Below, piece by piece: positions 26,951-35,730 of a stretch of DNA of 42,535 nucleotides. The stretch is from an uncultured Pelagibacteraceae bacterium. GTDB taxonomy: Bacteria > Pseudomonadota > Alphaproteobacteria > Pelagibacterales > AG-422-B15. The notes beneath the pieces are model-generated. The model saw only the letters and a program-made list of their open reading frames with translations. It was not told where the DNA came from and made no database searches. Made by a program: the position numbers and the translations under genes. Numbering within the stretch: the stretch's first letter is position 1; each line of letters opens with the position of its first letter. Location: NCBI GenBank assembly GCA_902518955.1, contig CABYIR010000012.1, forward strand, positions 1 through 42,535. The letters run 5' to 3'.

Positions 26951-27301
26951 CTAAAAAATTGTAGCTCCAAAAATCTTTACTTCTTCATCTTCAATTCCAA
27001 GTACAAGTCGTCCTAAGAAATCCCCGTCAACTTCATCACTCTCTTGCTTATAAAGCACTGTGACATGTTCATTACGTCTTAAGCATCCTAAAAATTCTCT
27101 TTTAGATGACAGACTTGTTAACATTTTATTATTATTCCATTGCTTGCCAATTTCTATTTCATTAGCGCCCATGAGCATGTTTGCAGAAAAGTCTTTTATA
27201 AAATTCCAATAATCTTTTGCATTTGAATGTTTAACAAGATCATCCCAAAGTGGGTTCGCAATCTCTAGGATCTCTTGATCCGATTTCTCTATTAGATTCA
27301 T
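26951..27301 (-). CDS. Conserved-looking hypothetical protein at the end of the apr operon
   Basis: A 116-aa soluble protein without a signal peptide, starting 4 bp after the aprA stop on the same strand, so almost certainly part of the apr transcript. The N-terminal half is helical (EILEIANPLWDDLVKHSN, then YWNFIKDFSANM). The C-terminal half alternates strands (RREFLGCLRRNEH-like block near residue 69, then GRLVLGIEDEEVKIFG). This resembles the layout of a small cone-shaped NTF2-like fold, but I cannot assign a family. A role in AprBA maturation, or handling of sulfite or APS, is a reasonable guess from position only. Confidence 0.6.
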   Translation of the reverse strand: MNLIEKSDQEILEIANPLWDDLVKHSNAKDYWNFIKDFSANMLMGANEIEIGKQWNNNKMLTSLSSKREFLGCLRRNEHVTVLYKQESDEVDGDFLGRLVLGIEDEEVKIFGATIF

Positions 27302-27305
27302 TGAG

Positions 27306-29141
27306 TTAATCTACGATATGATAAAGAGGTGCTTTTTCGAGTGTGAATTCACCTGTTTCAGGATCTCTTCTTGAAACAGTCAGGCAATGCCAATCATCAT
27401 CATTTAGTTTCATATGATCACCTCTATAATAATATCCAGGCCATCTCGTTTCTTCTCTAAACAATGTATGTTCAGCAACACATTGTGATGTGAGCGTACG
27501 ATGCTTGAGTTCCCAAGCTCTCATCAGTTGATGAAGATCTTCAGCTCCAATATGCTCTAAGTCTTCTTGAAGTATTTTTAAATTTTCTATTCCTTTTTTT
27601 AATAAATTCTCATTAGTCATATAGTTTGCTCCAACGCCGCCAACATATTCATCCATTATTTTTTGAAGACGTTGCAAGCCTTGAATTGGAAGCAAATAAC
27701 TTGGTGATACTGTGCCAGCAGTAATTTCATTGCGCCCAACCTTATAATTTTCTAAAGGCTTATAAATTTCTTCTTTGAAATTATTACACTGCTCATCACT
27801 AACCTTGATTTCTTGATCTTCAAGATCACGTATATACTTTACAGCGGCTTTTGCCGCAAGTCGACCTTCAGTAAAAGATCCTGACGAAAATTTATGTGCA
27901 CTTCCACCTACAGTATCACCAGCCCCAAATAAACCATCAACAGTTAACATACGATTGTATCCCCAGAAGTATTCTGGCGGAGACAAATCTTCTGGTCCAC
28001 TTACCCATGCTCCAGAACAAGTAGCGTGCGATCCCATAACATATGGTTCAGAAGTTGTTAACTCTGGGTTTGTGTACTTCGGATCAATATCTTGAGAAGC
28101 CCAGACAACAGCCTGGCCAACAGTCATACCTAAAAAATTCTCCCATCCAACTGTTTCTAAGTGAGGGTCTTGGAAAGCTTCTGTAGTCACCATATGAATA
28201 GGTCCTCCACCAGCCTTAACTTCTTCAATAAACGCATGATTTCTTAAGCATGTTGGAACTGGAGTATGATCAATATATTCACCAACTAATTCTTTAGTTT
28301 GCTCGTACCATTTTTCTTCATAGTTTTCACCGTTTCCATTCTGCGTATAAGTTTTTAAATGAAGAAAGTATGCTCCTACAGGGCCATAACCATCTTTGAA
28401 ACGAGTTAATACAATTCTATTTTCCATTTGAGTCATTTTTGCTCCAACTGCAATTGGTAAAGCATAAGCAGACCCGTTACTCCATGGAGCATACCATGTA
28501 CGACCCATGCCTTCGCCCACAGCCCTTGGTTTGAAAATGTGTGAAGCGCCTCCCGCAGCAACAATTACTGCTTTTGCACGGAAGACATGAAAATCTCCAG
28601 TACGCATATTAAAGCCAACAGCTCCGCCAACTCTATTATCTTTACTCTCGTCCATCAGAAGATGGGTTATCATTATTCTGTTATATATTTTATCGGCAGA
28701 TTTTTTTGCTGCCTCAGCAACAATAGGCTTGTAACTTTCTCCATGTATCATTATCTGCCACTTGCCTTCACGCAAGTAACGACCAGTTTCTTCGTTACGC
28801 ATCATTGGTAAGCCCCAGTCATCAAACATATGTACAGTTGAATCTACATGACGAGCCATATCATATCCTAGGTCTTCTCTAACAAGTCCCATTAGATCAT
28901 TTCTTGCGTATCTTACATGGTCTTCAGGTTGATTCTCATCCCATTGCATGCCCATGTAGCAGTTTATCGCATAAAGCCCTTGAGCAACCGCACCACTTCG
29001 ATCAATATTAGCTTTCTCAACACAAACAATTTTTAAGTCGCGTCCCCAATATCTGGACTCGAACGTGGCACCAGTTCCAGCCATGCCACCACCAACAACT
29101 AATATGTCGCATTCTTCGTAAATTGTTTTGGTTTTGGCCAT
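27306..29141 (-). CDS. aprA: Adenylylsulfate reductase alpha subunit (sulfite-oxidising direction likely)
   Basis: A 611-aa flavoprotein that interconverts sulfite plus AMP with APS. The FAD-binding GGGMAGTG begins at residue 17, followed by CVEKANIDRSGAVAQGLYAINCYMG-type sequence, AAGGASHIFKPRA near residue 206 and VDGLFGAGDTVGG near 410. The AprA-specific C-terminus TLFREETRWPGYYYRGDH is present. The length is standard. The order aprM-aprB-aprA is typical of sulfur oxidisers, so the enzyme probably runs from sulfite to APS here. It overlaps the aprB stop by one base (TAATG). No dsr genes are seen. Confidence 0.96.
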   Translation of the reverse strand: MAKTKTIYEECDILVVGGGMAGTGATFESRYWGRDLKIVCVEKANIDRSGAVAQGLYAINCYMGMQWDENQPEDHVRYARNDLMGLVREDLGYDMARHVDSTVHMFDDWGLPMMRNEETGRYLREGKWQIMIHGESYKPIVAEAAKKSADKIYNRIMITHLLMDESKDNRVGGAVGFNMRTGDFHVFRAKAVIVAAGGASHIFKPRAVGEGMGRTWYAPWSNGSAYALPIAVGAKMTQMENRIVLTRFKDGYGPVGAYFLHLKTYTQNGNGENYEEKWYEQTKELVGEYIDHTPVPTCLRNHAFIEEVKAGGGPIHMVTTEAFQDPHLETVGWENFLGMTVGQAVVWASQDIDPKYTNPELTTSEPYVMGSHATCSGAWVSGPEDLSPPEYFWGYNRMLTVDGLFGAGDTVGGSAHKFSSGSFTEGRLAAKAAVKYIRDLEDQEIKVSDEQCNNFKEEIYKPLENYKVGRNEITAGTVSPSYLLPIQGLQRLQKIMDEYVGGVGANYMTNENLLKKGIENLKILQEDLEHIGAEDLHQLMRAWELKHRTLTSQCVAEHTLFREETRWPGYYYRGDHMKLNDDDWHCLTVSRRDPETGEFTLEKAPLYHIVD

Positions 29142-29611
29142 TAATAATAAACACCTTGTTTGAAACTATTTTTATCTATTTTTGGCAGACCTGTATCAAT
29201 ATTTAGACCGTTTGGCTCAGAATAAAGAAGCTCGGAGTCTAAATCATCATTAGAAGGAATTTCTTTTTCAGCGAGTTTTGGAATATACTCACCCCAAGGC
29301 TTTGTAGTGATAGGTGACTCAAAGTTTTTTTCAGTTCCATTTCTGAATTTTATTCTCCATGAAATTGTTCCTTTTTCTTCTTCTCTTAAAACTCTTACTT
29401 TGTGACCCATCGGAGCAAAATCTGCGTATCCTCGGGCATCAATTGCATTCTGAGGACAAGCCTTAACACAAGAATAACATTCCCAGCACATATTTGGCTC
29501 AATATTAACGGCCCTTCTTGTTTCTTTATCAATGTGCATGATGTCAGAAGGGCAAATATCTACGCAGTGACCACATCCATCACATCTAGTCATATATACA
29601 AAAGTTGACAT
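29141..29611 (-). CDS. aprB: Adenylylsulfate reductase beta subunit
   Basis: A 156-aa iron-sulfur partner of AprA that passes electrons from the flavin. Two [4Fe-4S] motifs are complete: Cys10, 13, 16 and 20 in CDGCGHCVDIC, and Cys42, 45, 48 and 52 in CWECYSCVKAC. The C-terminal tail (about 100-156) wraps AprA in known structures and includes TKPWGEYIP. A purine-rich AAAGGA ribosome site precedes the start. It is translationally coupled to aprA. Confidence 0.96.
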   Translation of the reverse strand: MSTFVYMTRCDGCGHCVDICPSDIMHIDKETRRAVNIEPNMCWECYSCVKACPQNAIDARGYADFAPMGHKVRVLREEEKGTISWRIKFRNGTEKNFESPITTKPWGEYIPKLAEKEIPSNDDLDSELLYSEPNGLNIDTGLPKIDKNSFKQGVYY

Positions 29612-29650
29612 TAATTTCTAATCCTTTCCTAATAATTAAAGACACATAAA

Positions 29651-30445
29651 TTAATAGTGTCTTGCTGATTCACGTTTAATACCAAGGCCAAATTTCTTTG
29701 GTTTACTTGAGGGCTCCGGCAACCAATCTCTAGAGCCATCTTCTTCGGATAAGTTTTTTTGCAGTGCGGCCCCAGGTTTATAGAACATGTGGGCAAATTT
29801 TGACCAATAAACTCCACCGAATAATACAATATTAGATAAAACAAATAGAATTAAAAACAAGCTGCTAATAATAGTCAATCCAGAGTATTGAAAATATGAC
29901 CAAATTAGTGCAAAAGTTGAAGCAGTTACTAGCGATAAAACAAATAAATCAGCTCTAATTATTCTACTCCATGAATGGCCTTCAGCTGAAACATCAACTC
30001 TTAAAAAAAACCAAAACCAATAGCCACCTAAACAAGTCATAAGTGCACCGAGGTGCCATAAGATTGTAAGAAAATTTGGAGTTATAATAGATGGACTTGA
30101 ATAAAAAAATATCATCATAAAGGAAGTTATCCAGAATATAATAGAGCCATACATTCCTAAAAGATGAGCTACCCTTCTTTGCCCAACTCCTAATTCAGAA
30201 GTTGTCATTATATCACTAGCAACTGTTTTTACGATAATAGAAGTTTTTTTTGAAGCGCTTACTTTTCGTTTAGATGCTTCTTTTGATTTTTTTAAATTTA
30301 TAAAAAAATATTTAGCATTTTTTTTATGAGCCATATCCAATAATGTACTGATGATAACAGACAAAATCATGATAATTACAAATGCCTGCATAAACACAGG
30401 TGGTATAGTAGTGGCTATCTCAGAAAATGGATTTGTTAGCAGCAT
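29651..30445 (-). CDS. aprM: AprM-like membrane anchor of APS reductase
   Basis: A 264-aa inner-membrane protein directly upstream of aprB. It has about five hydrophobic segments: one at the N-terminus (residues 15-37), then, after a basic cytoplasmic loop rich in Lys and Ser (45-70), four between about 95 and 215. Histidines such as the one in GQRRVAHLLGMYG are candidate heme or quinone-site ligands. In sulfur oxidisers AprM is proposed to connect AprBA to the quinone pool. The assignment rests on position plus this topology. It is the first gene of the operon, divergent from the LysE-type exporter. Confidence 0.85.
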   Translation of the reverse strand: MLLTNPFSEIATTIPPVFMQAFVIIMILSVIISTLLDMAHKKNAKYFFINLKKSKEASKRKVSASKKTSIIVKTVASDIMTTSELGVGQRRVAHLLGMYGSIIFWITSFMMIFFYSSPSIITPNFLTILWHLGALMTCLGGYWFWFFLRVDVSAEGHSWSRIIRADLFVLSLVTASTFALIWSYFQYSGLTIISSLFLILFVLSNIVLFGGVYWSKFAHMFYKPGAALQKNLSEEDGSRDWLPEPSSKPKKFGLGIKRESARHY

Positions 30446-30578
30446 AGGTTCTCAATATATCTAAAAAAAATCATAATTCCTATCATTTATAATCTATTTG
30501 TTAGATTGTAGAGCCCTTAAAAACAATATAAAAGCTATCATTTGTTAATAATTTTCTTATAAATAATATATTCCATAA

Positions 30579-31199
30579 ATGATCGAGTATTTTTTACCAT
30601 TATTGCTTTTGTGCGTGATTCAGTCAGGGACTCCAGGGCCTAATAACATTATGTTAACTGCCTCAGGTAAGAACTTTGGCTACTTAAAAACAATTCCGCA
30701 TATGGCAGGAGTGGTTATAGGATTTCTCTCTTTACTTGTTGTATTGAGTTTAGGTTTAATATCAATTTTTATCACTTATCCCCTTTTTCAAACAATATTA
30801 CAAATAATGGGCTCTATATATTTATTGTATTTGTCACATCGAATTTATAATTCTTATAGCTCTGAAAATAATTCACGCTCAAAGCCTATAACATTTTTAG
30901 AGTCATCTTTATTTCAATATGTAAATCCTAAGGGCGTTATGATGGCTATAACTACAATTTCGATTTATACTGATTTTAAAAGTTTTACTTTTATCAATTC
31001 TTTTATCGAGGGTATGATATTTATTCTAATTGCTTTTACAATTTCTAATGTATTTGCAGTATTAACATGGACATCGGTAGGAGTTTTTTTGAATAACTTT
31101 ATTAAATCAGAAAGATCAATAAAAACATTTAATGGTTTTATGGCAATCTTACTTGTATTAACTGTTATTTGGATTAATTATGAGTTTTATGGAACTTAA
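30579..31199 (+). CDS. LysE/RhtB family exporter
   Basis: A 206-aa inner-membrane protein of the LysE/RhtB family, which exports amino acids and related metabolites. The N-terminal SGTPGPNNIML motif (about residues 17-27) is diagnostic. Five to six transmembrane helices follow, and the conserved VNPKGVMMA is near residue 113. The substrate is unknown; in other bacteria some family members lie near taurine or sulfoacetate genes, but that is not shown here. It is divergent from aprM across 133 bp, so a shared regulatory region is possible. Its 3' end overlaps the next transporter gene by 20 bp. Confidence 0.85.
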   Translation: MIEYFLPLLLLCVIQSGTPGPNNIMLTASGKNFGYLKTIPHMAGVVIGFLSLLVVLSLGLISIFITYPLFQTILQIMGSIYLLYLSHRIYNSYSSENNSRSKPITFLESSLFQYVNPKGVMMAITTISIYTDFKSFTFINSFIEGMIFILIAFTISNVFAVLTWTSVGVFLNNFIKSERSIKTFNGFMAILLVLTVIWINYEFYGT

Positions 31200-31785
31200 T
31201 CGAACTTTTCTAATTTATTTAGTGCTACTTCATTGTTTTATTATTGCAGTTTCAAACTATCTTGTGCAATTTCCAATCGTTGTTTTTGGATTAGACTATA
31301 CTATTGGAACTTTTACATTTCCAATTATTGTTTTGGCAACTGACCTTACAGTGCGTCTATCTAGTTCAAGTAATGCAAGAAAAGTTATAGCTTTGGCGTT
31401 TATTCCAGCATTTGCAATATCTTATTATTTTGCAGATTTTAGAATTGCAATAGCATCTGTTGCTGCTTATGCAATCGGACAATTTTTGGATGTATATGTT
31501 TTCTCTAAAGTAAGAGAAAGAATAGGTGATAATGGTTTAAGCTTAAATTCAAAATGGTATTTAGCTCCAGTTGTCAGCACTTTTTTTGCGCAACTTATCG
31601 ATACTTATTTATTTTATGGAATAGCATTCAACAACTCAGCAGACGAATTTATGAGAGAAAATTGGTTAACTATTGCAAATAACGATTTAATTTTAAAACT
31701 TATAGTTTGTTATTTGGCATTTTTACCCATTTATGTTTTGATCTTAAATAGATCATTTTTATATCTAAAAAGTAAAACATTATAA
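31180..31785 (+). CDS. YhhQ-like queuosine precursor transporter
   Basis: A 201-aa membrane protein of the VUT/YhhQ family, which imports the 7-deazaguanine precursors preQ0 and preQ1 for tRNA queuosine. About six helices are seen. Family blocks include TFPIIVLATDLTVRL near residue 46, the GQFLDVYVFSKVRER segment near 93 and ISTFFAQLIDTYLF-like sequence near 125. The start may be the ATG at 31180 or the one at 31189; both overlap the exporter gene. Queuosine salvage fits a streamlined genome. Its stop overlaps the following hydrolase ATG by one base. Confidence 0.85.
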   Translation: MSFMELNRTFLIYLVLLHCFIIAVSNYLVQFPIVVFGLDYTIGTFTFPIIVLATDLTVRLSSSSNARKVIALAFIPAFAISYYFADFRIAIASVAAYAIGQFLDVYVFSKVRERIGDNGLSLNSKWYLAPVVSTFFAQLIDTYLFYGIAFNNSADEFMRENWLTIANNDLILKLIVCYLAFLPIYVLILNRSFLYLKSKTL

Positions 31786-32747
31786 TGATATTTACATCTA
31801 TTTCTCCAGATGCATTTGACATAAAAAATGTATCTAAAGACATACATGAGATGAATAACAATATTGCTTCATTGTTAAGTAATGTACCCCCATCGCATGA
31901 AATCCCTTTTGATGTTTTACAAGATATTAGAAGAAATGGCGGCGGCCTGCTTCCATCTCAGCCTATTTCTAAACATGCTGAAAATAGAGTTATTGAGCAT
32001 GCTTCAAAAAAAGTATCAGTAAGAATATTTAGCATTGAAGATCCTCAATTTATCTATCTTCATATACATGGAGGTGGGCATTGTATCGGTGCAGCAGATA
32101 TGCAAGATCAAAGTCTAGAGAAAGTTTCAAAAGATTTGAATTGTGTCGTCATAAGCGTTGAGTATCGATTAGCTCCAAAGAATCCTTATCCGGCTGCACC
32201 AGATGATTGCGAGACTGCGGCTCTTTGGTTGGTCGAGAATTCGAAGAAGGAATTTAATACTGAAAAAATTATAATTGGAGGAGAGTCAGCAGGAGCAAAT
32301 CTATCGGCCGTTACTCTTCAAAGGCTTAAAGATAAAGATATGTTAGGGCCATTTAAAGGAGCGAACTTAATTTACGGATCTTATGATGCAAGACTTACTC
32401 CGAGTACGGTTCGAAAAAGAGGTTCTAATGAAGTATTTTTATTATCTTTTGAAATGATAAAAAAATTTAGAGACTCGTATTTTCAAGGCAATATAGATTT
32501 AAGTTCACCTGATGTATCTCCAATACAAGGTGATCTCACAGGCATGCCCCCGGCTTTATTTACTGTTGGAACAAGAGATTTATTGCTTGATGACTCATTG
32601 TTTATGTACGGCAGATGGCTAAGTTATGGTTCAAAAGCTAACATTATTATTGTAACAGGAGCAGACCATGCTTTTAATGCATTTTCATCTGCAACAACAA
32701 AATCTGTAGAAGATAAAATAAGTAAATTTATTAAATCAGTTGTCTAA
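31785..32747 (+). CDS. HSL-family alpha/beta hydrolase (esterase)
   Basis: A 320-aa cytoplasmic esterase of the hormone-sensitive-lipase-like family. The oxyanion motif HGGG is at residues 95-98, the nucleophile is Ser168 in GGESAG, and Asp265 and His295 (GADHAFNAF) complete the triad. An N-terminal cap (about 1-60) precedes the core. The natural ester is unknown. It is coupled to the YhhQ-like gene by a TAATG junction. Its 3' end overlaps the convergent patatin gene by 12 bp. Confidence 0.88.
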   Translation: MIFTSISPDAFDIKNVSKDIHEMNNNIASLLSNVPPSHEIPFDVLQDIRRNGGGLLPSQPISKHAENRVIEHASKKVSVRIFSIEDPQFIYLHIHGGGHCIGAADMQDQSLEKVSKDLNCVVISVEYRLAPKNPYPAAPDDCETAALWLVENSKKEFNTEKIIIGGESAGANLSAVTLQRLKDKDMLGPFKGANLIYGSYDARLTPSTVRKRGSNEVFLLSFEMIKKFRDSYFQGNIDLSSPDVSPIQGDLTGMPPALFTVGTRDLLLDDSLFMYGRWLSYGSKANIIIVTGADHAFNAFSSATTKSVEDKISKFIKSVV

Positions 32748-33584
32748 ACTATTTAAATAGTTCTCAGCAACTTTTTTTCCTAATTCATAGTCAGCTTTTA
32801 ATAAAGGGATATTTTTCGAATCTCTTTTTGATTTTAATCTTTGAGGTGGACAGAGTTGGGTTATCTCACAATCTGATGGAGGATTGTCAATAAAATCAAG
32901 TGCACGATTATAAGTTTTGTCATGATTAAGTAAGGCCTTCTTGAGTTTTGGATACTGATATGAAAAAAATGCTCCTATATAATTTTCAATCTTTAAGCTT
33001 CTCCTGAAACTTTTTTCATACGTACGAATAATGGTAATTTGTTTTGCCCCCATTTCATATGCTTTTTGAACTGGAAGAGGGTCTACAACTCCACCATCAA
33101 ACTTTCTTCGGCCATTAAGCATACTTGGAGTCCTTACCAAAACAGGGAGAGTGCTAGACGCTATCATTTTTGACATCCATTCGTCACCTTCGCCAAAAGA
33201 AAAATATTCAGCATTTGCATTAATAGCATCGGTAACAACAGCAATATAATCTTTATTTTGAAGATTATTTTTGATTTTTTCCATACTTGGGTTGAACATT
33301 TTTTCACCATCTTCATACATCTTATGAAACTTAATTATATCTTTGCCTGTTAAAATATTTTTGTAATCAATATAATTCCCTCTTGAAGCATATAGTAATT
33401 TTTCAATATTATTATCTGTCTCTCTGATAAGATACCAGCACAATACAGCGACACCATTTGAAACTCCAATATAGAGATCAAATGGATCAAAATTTCTTTT
33501 GATAAAAGTATCTGTTATACCAAATGAAAAAACAGCTCTTTGGCCACCACCTTCGACAATTAATGCTTTTTTATTAGTTTTCAT
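32736..33584 (-). CDS. Patatin-like phospholipase (RssA/YjjU type)
   Basis: A 282-aa patatin-domain protein, probably a cytoplasmic or membrane-associated lipid acyl hydrolase. The oxyanion loop is GGGQR at residues 12-16, the nucleophile Ser42 lies in GVSNG, and the dyad aspartate is Asp163 in KFDGG. The GxSxG here has Asn next to the Ser, as in some YjjU-like members. No signal peptide is seen. The gene is divergent from the NRDE gene by 26 bp, so the two promoters must overlap. Confidence 0.88.
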   Translation of the reverse strand: MKTNKKALIVEGGGQRAVFSFGITDTFIKRNFDPFDLYIGVSNGVAVLCWYLIRETDNNIEKLLYASRGNYIDYKNILTGKDIIKFHKMYEDGEKMFNPSMEKIKNNLQNKDYIAVVTDAINANAEYFSFGEGDEWMSKMIASSTLPVLVRTPSMLNGRRKFDGGVVDPLPVQKAYEMGAKQITIIRTYEKSFRRSLKIENYIGAFFSYQYPKLKKALLNHDKTYNRALDFIDNPPSDCEITQLCPPQRLKSKRDSKNIPLLKADYELGKKVAENYLNSLDN

Positions 33585-33610
33585 TATACTTATTTTAAAA
33601 AAATGATTTC

Positions 33611-34366
33611 ATGTGTTCAATAATTTTATTAAGACAGAGTGACAATGAATGGCCGGTTATAATTGGTGCCAATAGAGATGAAATGTCTAATAGAAAGTCA
33701 TTACCCCCATCCAGACATTGGGATGATAGACCTTATATTTTTGCTGGAAAAGATTTAGAGGCAGGTGGAACTTGGTTAGGAATTAATGATTATGGAGTAG
33801 TTTGTGGGATTATGAATCGAATAAATACCCTAGGAACTGATCCTAATAAAAGATCAAGAGGAGAATTAGTTCTAGATGCACTTGATCATGCGGATGCAAA
33901 TGAATCTTTAAATGCAATAGTCGAAATTGAAAAAAATTCTTATAGAGGATTTAATATGTTGATTGCAGATAATACAAATGCATATTGGATAAAATCTTCA
34001 GAAGATTCAGAAGTCATTGAGTATTTTAATATACCGGACGGTCTTTCAATGATAACTGCATACGATAGAAATGATATTAACTCAAAAAGAATTAAAAATT
34101 ATTTATCAAAATTTTCAATAGCTGAAACTCCAGATCCTTCATCAGATAATTGGATGGACTGGGAAATGCTTTTAGGAAGTACATATAGTGATGATAATGA
34201 TCCTTTAAGTGCAATGTGTGTAAGGACTGAAATGGGTTTTAATACAGTGTCTTCCTGCCTCATTGCATTGCCTGGACTTCAGCCAAATCCAGTTATTAAA
34301 AAACCAAAGTTTAAATTTGCGAATGGTTCACCCGATAATATCAAATTTGAGGATGTTGATATTTAG
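33611..34366 (+). CDS. NRDE/TANGO2-family protein
   Basis: A 251-aa protein of the NRDE (TANGO2) family, an Ntn-hydrolase-like fold implicated in heme or metabolite handling in eukaryotes and poorly understood in bacteria. The N-terminal Met-Cys start typical of the family is present, so initiator removal would expose Cys2 as a potential nucleophile. The name-giving ANRDE is at residues 19-23. GTWLGINDYGVV (about 54-65), YRGFNMLIAD and a late MCVRTEMGFNTVSSC block also match. The start at 33611 is fixed by the conserved MC. Confidence 0.85.
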   Translation: MCSIILLRQSDNEWPVIIGANRDEMSNRKSLPPSRHWDDRPYIFAGKDLEAGGTWLGINDYGVVCGIMNRINTLGTDPNKRSRGELVLDALDHADANESLNAIVEIEKNSYRGFNMLIADNTNAYWIKSSEDSEVIEYFNIPDGLSMITAYDRNDINSKRIKNYLSKFSIAETPDPSSDNWMDWEMLLGSTYSDDNDPLSAMCVRTEMGFNTVSSCLIALPGLQPNPVIKKPKFKFANGSPDNIKFEDVDI

Positions 34367-34448
34367 ATAAAATTTATATATTCCTCCAAATCATTGAAAT
34401 TAATGAATAAATATGGATTTAGATAAATAGAATGTAATTAATTTAAGG

Positions 34449-34477
34449 TTGATTGAATACCCAGCCATACATATAAT
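34449..34477 (+). promoter_or_regulatory. Sigma-70-type promoter for the fadA-fadJ-tpa-xsc cluster
   Basis: TTGATT at 34449-34454 and a perfect TATAAT at 34472-34477 are separated by exactly 17 bases in the 140-bp gap before fadA. Transcription would start near 34484, leaving a leader of about 23 bases with GGAG at 34497-34500 six bases before the ATG. No other feature is evident in this gap. Confidence 0.7.
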
Positions 34478-34506
34478 CTCCTTTTTTATTATATTTGGAG
34501 CCATTA

Positions 34507-35715
34507 ATGACTGACTGTTTTATTTATGACGCAATTAGAACCCCAAGAGGAAAGGGTAAAAAGAACGGATCGCTTCACGAAGTGACATCTGTTGAGCTTG
34601 CTACACAAGTTCTAAATAACATTAAAGATAGAAATGATCTTGATACGAGTGACATAGACGATGTTGTTCTAGGATGTGTGACACCAGTTGGTGAGCAAGG
34701 AGCTGATATTGCTCGAACGGCAGTTTTAAAAGCGGATTATGATCAGTCCGTAGCAGGTGTGCAGATTAATCGTTTTTGTGCATCAGGCTTAGAAGCAACA
34801 AACATGGCGGCTGGTCAAATTATGTCAGGGCAGTCACAGATGACAATTGGTGGTGGAGTTGAATCTTTGTCAAGAGTACCAATGGGGTCTGATGGGGGAG
34901 CAATGGTTGCTGATCCATCTGTTGCAATTCAAAACTATTTTGTTCCACAAGGTGTAAGCGCAGACATGATTGCCTCAAAATATGGATACTCCAGGGATGA
35001 TGTTGATACTTACTCTGTTGAAAGTCAAAATAGAGCAAAGGCAGCTTGGGACGAAAATAGATTTGATAAATCAATTACTCCTGTAAAGGATATTAATGGC
35101 CTAACAATTTTAGATCACGATGAATTTATGAGACCTGAAACAACTATGCAAAGTTTAGGGTCATTAGACCCTTCTTTTGCAATGATGGGCGAAATGGCTG
35201 GTTTTGATGCAACAATAAACCAGAGATATCCCGAAGTAGAGTCAGTAAACCACGTTCATACAGCTGGAAATTCATCGGGTATTGTTGATGGAGCAGCAGG
35301 AATATTGCTTGGCAATAAAGAAATAGGTGAAAAATACGGTTTAAAGCCAAGAGCTAAAATAAAAGGTTTTGCATCTATTGGTTCAGAACCTAGCATTATG
35401 TTAACTGGTCCTGGATTTGTAACAGATAAACTTCTAAAAAATTTAGGCATGAGTAAAAGCGATATTGATATCTGGGAACTAAATGAAGCTTTCGCGGCTG
35501 TGGTTTTAAGATTTATGGAACACATGGGTGTGGATCATTCCGATATCAATGTTAATGGTGGAGCTATTGCTATGGGTCATCCACTAGGAGCTACTGGCGC
35601 AATGATTTTAGGTACAGTTATGGATGAGTTGGAGAGAACAAATAAATCTACAGCTCTTGCAACTTTATGTGTTGGGGGCGGCATGGGCACTGCAACTGTC
35701 ATCGAACGCGTTTAA
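34507..35715 (+). CDS. fadA: Acetyl-CoA acyltransferase (thiolase)
   Basis: A 402-aa thiolase for the final step of beta-oxidation or for acetoacetyl-CoA metabolism. The acyl-accepting nucleophile is Cys91 (NRFCASG), with His358 (GHPLGATGA) and Cys388 (LCVGGGMG) as the catalytic base and acid. I choose the ATG at 34507 with its GGAG site; a TTG 12 bases upstream overlaps that site and is unlikely. The gene is followed after 15 bp by the multifunctional fadJ-like gene, making a complete fatty-acid degradation pair. Confidence 0.93.
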   Translation: MTDCFIYDAIRTPRGKGKKNGSLHEVTSVELATQVLNNIKDRNDLDTSDIDDVVLGCVTPVGEQGADIARTAVLKADYDQSVAGVQINRFCASGLEATNMAAGQIMSGQSQMTIGGGVESLSRVPMGSDGGAMVADPSVAIQNYFVPQGVSADMIASKYGYSRDDVDTYSVESQNRAKAAWDENRFDKSITPVKDINGLTILDHDEFMRPETTMQSLGSLDPSFAMMGEMAGFDATINQRYPEVESVNHVHTAGNSSGIVDGAAGILLGNKEIGEKYGLKPRAKIKGFASIGSEPSIMLTGPGFVTDKLLKNLGMSKSDIDIWELNEAFAAVVLRFMEHMGVDHSDINVNGGAIAMGHPLGATGAMILGTVMDELERTNKSTALATLCVGGGMGTATVIERV

Positions 35716-35730
35716 TTCAAAAGGAAAATT

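Noticed and set aside
34495-34506. TTG start for fadA at 34495
   Set aside because: It overlaps the GGAG ribosome site that serves the ATG at 34507; the extra residues MEPL are not thiolase-like.
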